Assembly (NCBI GenBank): GCA_036362985.1
Contig: JAYGXS010000005.1
Coordinates: 52,496,560 to 52,560,559 of the forward strand
Length of the DNA stretch: 64,000 nt
Source of the DNA: Ligula intestinalis
Lineage: Eukaryota > Platyhelminthes > Cestoda > Diphyllobothriidea > Diphyllobothriidae
Direction of reading: 5' to 3'
Under the pieces are notes generated by a model. That model searched no databases. It was not told where the DNA came from and saw nothing but the letters and a program-made list of their open reading frames with translations. Shown here piece by piece: positions 56,735-64,000 of the stretch (position 1 is the stretch's first letter; every line of letters begins with the position of its first letter). Both the position numbers and the translations under genes were made by a program.

Positions 56735-56980
56735 GTGATCTTGGGCAAGTGTTCTCTTGGTAGCAACGAATGTTCTTATTAATATTTACATGCCTACTTA
56801 ATTAATTTCTGTTAGGGTTAGGGTAAGGGTTAGAGTTAAGGTGGGGTAGGGTGGAATAGTAATATCGTATGTAAAAAACCCCAAGTTTCTGTCTTACGGG
56901 ATGCGTGAGTGTAGGCATATAAATATAAATAAGAACATTCGTTGCTTCCCAGGAAACTTTTGCCTGATCTTGTCATAAGC
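56735..56980. repeat. Inverted repeat enclosing a TTAGGG-like tract
   Basis: The left arm (56738-56797) and right arm (56913-56975, reversed) share AGCAACGAATGTTCTTATT, ATATTTA.ATGCCTAC and an outer GATC...GGCAA block. Between them lies GTTAGGGTTAGGGTAAGGGT and further variants (56811-56851). TTAGGG is the telomere repeat of most animals. The pairing of arms and telomeric tract suggests a foldback element or an inserted telomere repair patch. Confidence 0.7.
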
Positions 56981-57639
56981 TGCAGTTCTACCACAGCGGA
57001 ATGGAAGGGTTTCGCAACCTCGCGATGTGTCAGCCATTTGCGCCTGATCCCACCTCTGGCCATCTTGGCTCTGTCATCACACTACGATGGGCTCCCCTGA
57101 CGTGCTTCAAACACTGCAGACCATCCTATCTCGCACACACTTTTCTCCCACGAGCCACAGTTTTTTCTCCTCAAAATCCCTTAAACGACATTCAAAGTTC
57201 TAGAAGTTCCGAACAATGCTTAAGGCGCTTTTTTACTGTTTGCTATTTTTCTCTCGACTTCACTTTCTGGCACGTATTAATTGGCATCGCCAATAAGCCA
57301 GGAACAAGAGTAATATTTACAAATGTGATTATATTACTTGTAAGCAGTGAGTAGCCCTGTATGTTAACTTTACGAACCAACCGGCGTCTCCTCGGTACTT
57401 TGCTCTGTAATTATGTAAACGACCTCTTATGAAATGTTCTGCTGCACCAATGTATTTCATAGCTGCTCTATACCAGTAGAGAGATCAATGGCATTTGCCT
57501 ATACTTCCCTTTCTAAACCTGGCCTGACCTGGTCCCCTGTGCGTGGGGAGACAGCAGTAGATTCTGTCTCCATGAGCTGCTTTGCGAATTCACCCAAGTA
57601 ATGTGAGGGCGGCCGGCGAAAAGCCATCAGTCAAAACCT
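56981..57639. other. No recognised gene
   Basis: An open frame at 57001-57354 (117 aa) is unrecognised. ATTTGCCTATACTTCC at ~57494 recurs at ~55889, perhaps a SINE-flanking fragment. Confidence 0.4.
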
Positions 57640-58113
57640 GATGGACACGCACTTAACTGCTACGGACTCCTCTAGAAGTGCGTCGCGGCAGAGCGATCCA
57701 CCTTTCGAGGAAAGACGTCCTTTGGGAAACGTAAGAAATAGAGAAGTAGAAGGCGTTGCGATCACCGGAATCAAACTTCTACTTGTCTGAGCTTTCGGGC
57801 TCTTTCTAGACTCCATCATCAGAGATAAAAGGCACAAATGGAAGACAAGCAACAGTTATAGGACACAAGGACCAGTCAACGGCTATGGAGGGGAGGGGAG
57901 AGGGGGGAACAGTCAACCGTCAGCGCCATCAGTTCGCAGATGCCTGCGCAGAGCGATATATTCCGGCACCCGATCGATAAATCGATTGACTGAGTTCACA
58001 TCCGAGGCCCAGGCTTCAATCAATTCGCGGCTTGTTTTGTTGCCGACGTGCGCGATTACCCTCGCGCATATATCGCTCTGCGTAGGCATCCCCGGACTGA
58101 TGGCACTGGTCAC
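57640..58113 (-). pseudogene. Penelope-like element 3' end (minus strand), with ribozyme motif
   Basis: The minus-strand frame from 58113 contains ARVIAHVGNKTSRELIEAWA, SDVNSVNRFIDRVPEYIALR and RHLRTDG, the C-terminal tail of a PLE nuclease. Its 3' UTR follows down to about 57640. From 57960 outward it is matched, inverted, by 58068-58330. The nuclease core itself is missing. Confidence 0.75.
57775..57832 (-). ncRNA. Hammerhead-ribozyme-like motif
   Basis: Minus strand: exact CTGATGA (57822-57816), an imperfect stem II (GGAGTC/GAGCCC), GAAA (57796-57793), then GCTC with CUC triplet and AGCT palindrome. Downstream GGTGATCGCAACGCC resembles the box of the other copies. Stem II has a mismatched middle, so activity is uncertain. 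Confidence 0.55.
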
Positions 58114-58330
58114 TTACTGTTCCTCTCCTCTCCCTCTTTCCCCCTCCTCTCCATAGTGGTTGATTCGCCCCTGCGTCCTATAACTGTTGCTTGTCTATCG
58201 TTTACGCCTTTTATTTCTGATGACGGAGTCTAGAAAGAGCCCGAAAGCTCAGACAAGTAAAAGTTTGATTCTGGTGATCGCAACGCCTTATGCTTTTCTA
58301 TCTACACACATACCTGGGATGCGAACATTT
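58061..58330 (+). mobile_element. Penelope-like element 3' end (plus strand), inverted partner
   Basis: Repeats in opposite orientation the last codons (YIALRRHPRTDG) and the 3' UTR of the copy at 57640-58113, with high identity across CCTATAACTGTTGCTTGTCT and AAGAGCCCGAAAGCTCAGAC. Together they form a palindrome with a 107-bp asymmetric centre (57961-58067). Confidence 0.8.
58205..58262 (+). ncRNA. Hammerhead-ribozyme-like motif
   Basis: Exact CTGATGA (58217-58223), imperfect stem II, GAAA (58243-58246), GCTC. TTTATTT before the core can pair in part with AGACAAG after the CUC triplet, as a stem I. It is the mirror partner of the motif at 57775-57832. Confidence 0.55.
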
Positions 58331-58370
58331 GCCTCAATTCGTGAAAGTAACAAATTTTATTCATTTGATT

Positions 58371-59200
58371 TTTTACACTGGATCCCCAGGTCGACTTCAG
58401 ACATGAGAAAATGTGCAAAGAACAATTACGTTTTCGAAGTGCTCGTACAGTTATATAGTCGTTTAGTGTGGGCACTAATTGATAGCAGCAATTTGCGTCA
58501 CATCGTGGCGAAACCTTCGTATAATATACGTGTTTGAACTCATTGAAAAGTATTTGCGGAAATACCAAATAACGGTGGTGCACAAACCGATGGCTACTTT
58601 ATAAAACCAGCTTGTACACCCTGAGGATAGGGTTGGCTACCTCGATAAGAAAGAATTTATCTACAAAATCCCATGCGAAGCTTGTGATACGGTATATTGC
58701 GACCAAACAGGAAGATCTGTTTTCAAACTTATCCGCGAGCACCAATCGGCAGTGAAGAGACGTGACCATTTGTCCTTGACACAGGACAAACGTGCATCGT
58801 CGGAGCATGCCCTTCCAAAAAGACCGAGAATTTCTTGAGGCCATGCACTCCAATGATTCATGAATCAACCGGCGTATTGAGGTGGCTGGCGTGTACAAAC
58901 ATCGCAAAGAAAGGTGAAAGGGACTATAGCCGATAACTATGGACCAACATGAACCCCAATTAGAGTCACCACCGGATTGACCCCAGACCGACAAAATTAG
59001 CTGCCAATCATCCACTTTCCCATTGCGACTGCTAATCATGCTCACCATGGCGTGACGAAAATTGCAGCTACCCATTGGTGCCCACACTAAACGACTATAT
59101 AACCGTATGAACACTTTGACATGTTAATGGTTCTTTGCAAATTTCCTTAAGTCTGACGACGACCTGGGGATCCAGTGTCGAAAATTTGCTAAAATAAATT
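58371..59200 (+). pseudogene. Penelope-like element with inverted flanks and GIY-YIG nuclease
   Basis: The frame holds HKPMATL, LVHPEDRVGYLDKKEFIYKI, then the nuclease CEACDTVYCDQTGRSVFKLI and REHQSAVKRRDHLSL (58580-58790). After a frameshift: FLEAMHSNDS, INRRIEV-like sequence and IRVTTGLTPDRQN. YCDQTGR has Asp where Gly is usual in YCGQTGR. The segments 58371-58515 and 59035-59180 are inverted copies (CACTGGATCCCCAGGTCG, ATATAGTCGTTTAGTGTGGG). Paired inverted flanks have been reported for PLEs. RT is absent. Confidence 0.82.
59143..59195 (+). ncRNA. Hammerhead-ribozyme-like motif in PLE flank
   Basis: CTGACGA (59153-59159), strong stem II GAC-CTGG / CCAG-T-GTC with GGAT loop (59161-59179), GAAA (59180-59183), then ATTT with UUU triplet and AATT palindrome. 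The stem I possibility AGU/GCU is short. The inverted counterpart at ~58375-58405 (minus strand) has a broken core (CTGAAGT, no GAAA). Confidence 0.55.
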
Positions 59201-60930
59201 TTCCTACTTCTCCCAAAAGGTGCATTTCCTTGGAATTAGATTTCTTCAGATGCCTGTCTTCCAGTTTATACGAAAAAAACCACCTTTCCTCGCATGTCTG
59301 CCAAAATTGCATTTTTTCTAAGGTTCGTCTCCATTAGTCGGCCACCAAAACGTCCATCTGAACCAGCATAGCCGTCTGAAAACTATGTAAGAGAAGGTTG
59401 TGTTTATACTTCGATCTTACGCCACCTTACAATAATTTGGTGCGTCTCTTCCGTAAAGTACCATGCAGCAAACGTCGTCTTCTCCCAGGATTGCATTAGT
59501 AAATCCAAATACCGCGTATACGCTACTGGCAAAATGCCCGGAACAGTAGAAAAATCTGGGAGATAAAGCCTGAGACCAGTTCACTGCTGGTGTTTTAGTG
59601 ACTCATTCCTCGTAGACGATCACTGCGCGAAGGCTCACCGCTGCCCACGAGGACAAATGCACTAGCCGCCTACTTCCATCCACCTAGTCAATCACTTGTC
59701 CAGTCTGACTCACAAAGGCCACTCTAGACGCTGTGGCTGTTCCGGCATCCACGTCGATGCGGGCGCGTCGGTGTGACAGTCCATTTTCTAATATCTATTT
59801 TTCATTACTTTTGTACAGAAGAAACTGCTCCTTATATCCTGACCTCCCATGATTTCTCTTCTCCCAAGGAACCGCGCCTTAAGATCGCAGAGATCGAGGT
59901 TGACCTTACTTAACCCCCTGCCATTCTGCCTCGCAGTTTAAGTTACACCAGAGTTACAGTAGTCGCCGGCTATCAAGCCCAATTTGGTCTAGGCCCGATG
60001 TGGACTTAGGTGTGGATAGGTGTATACACTTTCACTGCACTTTAAAAGTATTGCAGTGTTTAACTAAGAAAAAAAACTTAAGTCCGCCGGGAGAAGTAGA
60101 TAATGCAGAATCAACAATAGTAGCAGCCATGTCGGAATCGGATGGAAATAAAAAGTGAAAATAAGTTCAAAACCACACGTCCGCAAAGCGAAGAGAGTAC
60201 AGGCAGAAAAACTGGATCAAGGGCATACATGCGGGTCGAGGAAATAAAAAGAGGCTCTCTATTAAGGCGAGCGCTCGTAAGTTTAAGAACAACTACTGTA
60301 ATTAGGTGACCTGGTGGGGGGGTAGTGGAGAAGGACTGTGCACGTGGGACTTAAGAAGACGGGCCAAAGTAACCACACTGTTACGAAATTTTTGTGTGAT
60401 TGGACAATTAAACATGATGTGAACGGAGCTCCTCAGACATAGTCTCTTTATCGCGAGGAAGACGAAAAGGGAAGAGAATATGCCTAAGTAAAATCGAGGC
60501 CATGGTTACATGTAGATATTTCGTTGAGACAAAGGCTAGTAAGAACGAGGAATCAGTAATGCTCCCCAAGAAAAACGTCATCGTGGATAAAAGAAAATGG
60601 GAAGCAGAGGACAGCCAACAATCTGGAAGAAGGAGTATGTGATACAGGATAGGATTGCAGAGAACAGTGGGGAGCTGGGAGAGATTTTGCCAAATCAATA
60701 AAAGGCTGGAGTTAGCGTCCTGTGTGCGTGTAACATACTCCACAAGGCACGAGCGATAGGTATTAGGTACACGGAGAAATGTACAAGTGATCAGCTGTGT
60801 AGGACAAGTTCTTAATTTCTGGAAAAGATAAGACAAAATCGGGTGAAGGGACGGCTGATAGGAAATTGATAAGGCGATGCAAAAGGCCGCATGTCCTGAC
60901 TCCGTACAACTGTGTTCTACGAAATAGTGT
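59201..60930. other. No confidently recognised gene
   Basis: The first ~110 bp may be the distal PLE flank. A minus-strand frame at 60408-60836 (142 aa, hydrophobic, Leu/Phe/Ser-rich) lies downstream of the candidate exon at 61009 and might be its 3' untranslated region; I do not recognise it. Confidence 0.4.
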
Positions 60931-60933
60931 TGG

Positions 60934-60958
60934 ATATATATATATATATATATATATA
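60934..60958. repeat. (TA)n microsatellite
   Basis: About 12 TA units, just past the stop codon of the candidate exon on the minus strand. Confidence 0.95.
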
Positions 60959-61008
60959 CTACGTTTAAAACATAAGTAGCCAGTATAATTTCTTAAAACA
61001 CACATACA

Positions 61009-61404
61009 TCAGGCTCTAGCTACCCCATCCGGCGAGGAAGCTAACTCTACGCTGGCCGCAGACACACCGTTTGGTGTAGATGAAGGTTGGTTAGCGGCGG
61101 GGCTGCTGACCACCCCTTGAGGAGTTTTGATCGAAGTCAGCGCGAGAGCGGACTGAAGGTCACCTACTGACAGACGCCGGAGGACAAAACCAGCCTGCTG
61201 GAGACTCGGTGTGTAGGACTTTGTCAGTTCCTCAGACATAAGGAACAGCGGATCAAGAGCGGCAAAGTGGGGGAAATTCTCCAGCGGAGTGACGAGCTGC
61301 GTGCGTGGCAAGTGCTCCACTACGCGACAAGCGTAAAAGAAGACTTCACAGCTGGAAAAAGGGACGACAAAGGGGGAGAAGGGAGGTTCGGAGACATCAC
61401 GGAG
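61009..61404 (-). CDS. Candidate terminal exon of an unidentified gene
   Basis: An open frame of ~131 codons ends with TGA at 61009-61011. It is preceded by a splice-acceptor-like sequence, a pyrimidine tract and then CATGACACAG (AG at 61406-61405). The composition looks protein-like: LRDVSEPPFSPFVVPFSSCE, VEHLPRTQLVTPLENFPHFA and SVGDLQSALALTSI, then a Ser/Pro/Val-rich tail ending VASPDGVARA-like. It has no transposon motif and no repeat copy in the window. The same frame stays open upstream to 61608, so the acceptor is a choice, not proof. Product unknown. Confidence 0.35.
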   Translation of the reverse strand, partial: LRDVSEPPFSPFVVPFSSCEVFFYACRVVEHLPRTQLVTPLENFPHFAALDPLFLMSEELTKSYTPSLQQAGFVLRRLSVGDLQSALALTSIKTPQGVVSSPAANQPSSTPNGVSAASVELASSPDGVARA

Positions 61405-61662
61405 CTGTGTCATGAAAAAAAAACCCAATAATAAGTGAAATGAAGTGGAAAAAAACTCACAAGAGACTGGGATCGTCTGGTCGTGAATTGCGCGCACAGG
61501 CATCCAGCAGGCAGAGGAAGAGCGATATACCGAGCTGTAATGGTTGGAAAGAAGGCACATGCTGAGGTGACCATTTATCGTAGATGAAAACAAAGACAAC
61601 AAAGACACGATAAGTAGCCAGACGCTACTACACTGTCCACGTCTTAGTCAGTTCTCAAGGTA

Positions 61663-61983
61663 TTAAAATGTATGATGTCGTTTAGGTTGAAACAAAGCCT
61701 CTACGTGGAGGTGGGTCAGTTGGGTCTTTGGGTAGGGGGCGAAAGGAGGGCAAATCCAGCAGTGGCTTCCAAGTAGACGGCGCTGAGATGTAAATGGTTT
61801 CAGCATAGGCAGATGAGTGTAGCAGACCTTGGCTGCCGTGAGAGCGGACGGGAACATGACGGAGACGCGTCTGTTGTGCTTAGGAAGGCGCGGCGTGAAT
61901 GAATTAAGTTTTCGATGCTGCCACGCACACACAGGACCCTCGATCGCTTGTGCTTCAGTTGATGCCGGGCGATATACGAGCAC
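61663..61983 (-). CDS. Possible upstream exon, unidentified
   Basis: Two minus-strand frames are open here. One gives 106 aa. The other ends GLLHSSAYAETIYISAPSTW and KPLLDLPSFRPLPKDPTDPP before a stop at 61682-61684. Either could be an exon of the same transcript as 61009-61404, but no clear splice sites link them. It may be chance. Confidence 0.2.
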   Translation of the reverse strand: MLVYRPASTEAQAIEGPVCAWQHRKLNSFTPRLPKHNRRVSVMFPSALTAAKVCYTHLPMLKPFTSQRRLLGSHCWICPPFAPYPKTQLTHLHVEALFQPKRHHTF

Positions 61984-62394
61984 TGGCGAAGTATTCAGCG
62001 CGCCTGTTAGACAGCTTTGCCATCGCTGTCCGCTACTTTACCAACAACGAACTTCGTTGCTGTTCGGTACGACTACCAGGGATTTGTGAAAAGGTTAATT
62101 TTATTACATTGCGGTGAACTGCGGTAGGTAGAACAGCCCCTATATCCCAAAGTATTGCGTCAGACAAAGTGTTCACCTACTGTGCTACCACGACTTGCTC
62201 TGGATTGGCACACCGAACACAATTATTGGCAGCTGCAGCGAGTTTACACTGGTTAACTGCGCCCAGAATGCGGTTGTGCTGACCCATGTTTGGGGTAGGA
62301 GTTTGGAATCTTGTCACAGGAGAAGGCTGACCATTATAATTTTACTTCTTATCCGCGTATATCTGAACAAGGCAAAGAAACAGGAAAGCCCCTG

Positions 62395-62765
62395 CTACGC
62401 TAATGCAGATGCGCTTGCAAAAAACGTAAATAAAGGGTACCAGTATCGATTTATTGCCGCAACCCTAATCTCCTTGAGAATTAGCGCAAGGTCACCGGAA
62501 TGGGGAGAAGAGGTTCCCGTTACAGTGCCGTGTCTATCGAAAGGCCATATAATGAGCATTAGCAGTTCCATTCTAGCGCACATGGTAGAGACAGATCATC
62601 GCGTGGAGGCCAGAGAGGCTTTTTGAGTGACCTAGAAGGTACTCTCAAGCTACTCAAAATTAATTAGAGAGCGTCTGTTGGCTACGACAGAAGCGGCTGC
62701 CATCAGGTTATGCAAAGCGGCCTTGTGCGCCCAAAAGTTCTCCGCACAGCAATTACCTTGAGCGG
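62395..62765 (+). pseudogene. Retroelement C-terminal fragment, GIY-YIG type tail
   Basis: Reads YANADALAKNVNKGYQYRFI, then VPCLSKGHIMSISSSILAHM, VETDHRVEAREAF and, after a stop, SSYSKLIRERLLATTEAAAI-like sequence and LCAQKFSAQQLP. It is related to 28780-28980. HLVETGH..AF...LLATAEA.AIRL...LC.QK is a tail I associate with GIY-YIG-bearing retroelements. Broken by stops. Confidence 0.5.
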
Positions 62766-62769
62766 GAAT

Positions 62770-64000
62770 TGCTAAATCAAACGCGCGCAGCTGATTAACT
62801 ATCCTGGCGGACTTGACGCTAATCAGAGTGCTCATCTGAATTGTGTCCCCCGATCCTGACGACCGACACACTTTTCTATCAACTGATATATTTTTTTTTA
62901 AATTAGTATAGACCTTAAGCGAATTTATCCAAGGTCATTACGTGCTCAACAATTTATCTTTGGAAAGTGCAGTAGCAAAGTGCAGTCTGATAGTTTGATC
63001 AAGAGAAGGTGTTAACATTAGTTTTCTCACCCCCTTAAGTTATGCACGAGAACTAAATTGAACGCAATGTTTAAAAACAGAGGGAAATACCTAATTTTTA
63101 TACATCCCTTTCAGTAAATATAACAAAAGGCATGCAAGCAACAATACTCAACAGGTAAACGTACATTGCTTCCCTGCTGTCTCTAAATGGATGTCAGTCT
63201 CTGCGTTCATGACTAGTGACTGCGGTTGTCTACCAGGAATAAACACCGATTTTCTCCACCCACCAAAAGACGAGACTAATATTTGACCCACTAAGCATGA
63301 CTACTCGGTGTATGAGAAAAGTGTGGACACTTACCATTGAAATTGAAACTTTTTCCGCGAAAGTAGCGCAAACCAAGCAAGGGCTCATCTACTCGGCTTT
63401 TTTTGAAGTTTGGCCGACATTTTCACCCTCACGTGAACATTTATAGTATTTTCCCTCCATCAAATGTGAGAAAATTTTGAAAGTCTCATTAAACGGCACT
63501 AGCTCACGCTAATATCTACTCAAATGGCTAAATAAAAATACTGCCTTAAATACAACTAGATCCAGTGTTTTCTTCCAGTAATGTTGAGTGCAAGTGAGAA
63601 GCATCTTTAAAGAGAATGTGATTCAGCAGCTATTGGCCCAGACGCTGTCTCCTCGCAAATTTCTTTGAATTCGGCTCTGTTTAATTTACGGCTGTTTCAG
63701 GGGATCTCAGTAACCAGTACTACTTGGAGGACGTCATCGTCGGATATAATACTGGTGCTTCCTCACGTCCATCCGTTAACCTAAACACCATTACGCCCTT
63801 CTCTTTATTTTCCCGACAGCCTGAAATTTGCATACAAAACCCAACGCAGTGCCAAGGAGATACCGTGGTATTTGAGGTCTCTTCTGCTCTACAAGGCCTA
63901 GGCAGAGGTTGTTAAGCGTATCCACATGCTATTACCATCATCTCTCGACCAACATGCATGACCAGGATAACTGATCATCCCTCGCGCGTCAGATACCATA
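62770..64000. other. No recognised feature
   Basis: AT-rich; a short frame at 63724-63915 is unrecognised. No repeat seen. Confidence 0.45.

Noticed and set aside
56811..56851. Terminal telomere
   Set aside because: Only about six degenerate units, enclosed by inverted arms, with ordinary sequence on both sides; interstitial, not a chromosome end.
1..64000. CRISPR arrays, bacterial operons, riboswitches
   Set aside because: Repeats here are simple-sequence or transposon-related. No evenly spaced short repeats with unique spacers and no bacterial gene organisation were seen.

Overview
This is eukaryotic, repeat-rich DNA, most likely from an invertebrate metazoan and plausibly a flatworm (inferred). 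The signs are several Penelope-like elements (PLEs) with GIY-YIG endonuclease tails and hammerhead-ribozyme-like motifs, CR1-type and RTE-type LINEs, a Gypsy LTR element, CACTA-like and Tc1/mariner transposons, tRNA-derived SINE heads, a TTAGGG-like tract and one predicted intron of about 38 bp. There are no bacterial-type operons and no CRISPR array. Nearly every recognisable coding stretch is a decayed transposable element. At most one stretch, 61.0-61.4 kb on the minus strand, looks like a possible host exon.

Layout. 0-14 kb: AAG microsatellite, a foldback element (2.3-2.9 kb), four copies of a dispersed repeat here called R1 (3.3, 5.9, 11.7 and 12.6 kb), and three PLE fragments (4.3, 7.9 and 10.5 kb). 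The second PLE is split by a 221-bp TTAA-flanked MITE. The third is followed by a cluster of hammerhead-like motifs at 11.4-12.3 kb. 14-20 kb: nothing recognised apart from one AT-rich repeat. 20-29 kb: two 5'-truncated CR1-like LINEs, a minus-strand PLE end, LINE tails, a LINE C-terminus and a GIY-YIG-type C-terminal fragment.

30.4-46.3 kb is one nested system. A Gypsy element (LTR 30.4 kb, gag, protease, RT, RNase H, integrase, second LTR 45.9 kb) is broken apart by LINE insertions and by two CACTA-like cassettes on the minus strand. Two copies of a mariner-like element sit inside this complex: a 957-bp copy in the CACTA transposase and a 385-bp deletion derivative in the Gypsy integrase. 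Both insertions are flanked by TA and leave the host frame continuous when skipped.

46-64 kb: a tRNA-like pseudogene, a minus-strand CR1 LINE split around an RTE fragment (48.6-52.7 kb), another tRNA-like sequence, a Tc1 transposase pseudogene (53.8-54.9 kb), a SINE copy, an inverted repeat enclosing a telomere-like tract (56.7-57.0 kb), a head-to-head pair of PLE ends (57.6-58.3 kb), a PLE with inverted flanks (58.4-59.2 kb), the candidate exon and another GIY-YIG-type fragment (62.4-62.8 kb).

The most interesting signal is a set of hammerhead-ribozyme-like motifs, six with a complete core and one degenerate, mostly attached to PLE 3' ends. Several share a downstream sequence box, and two are carried on about 223-bp-spaced direct repeats that resemble retrozymes.
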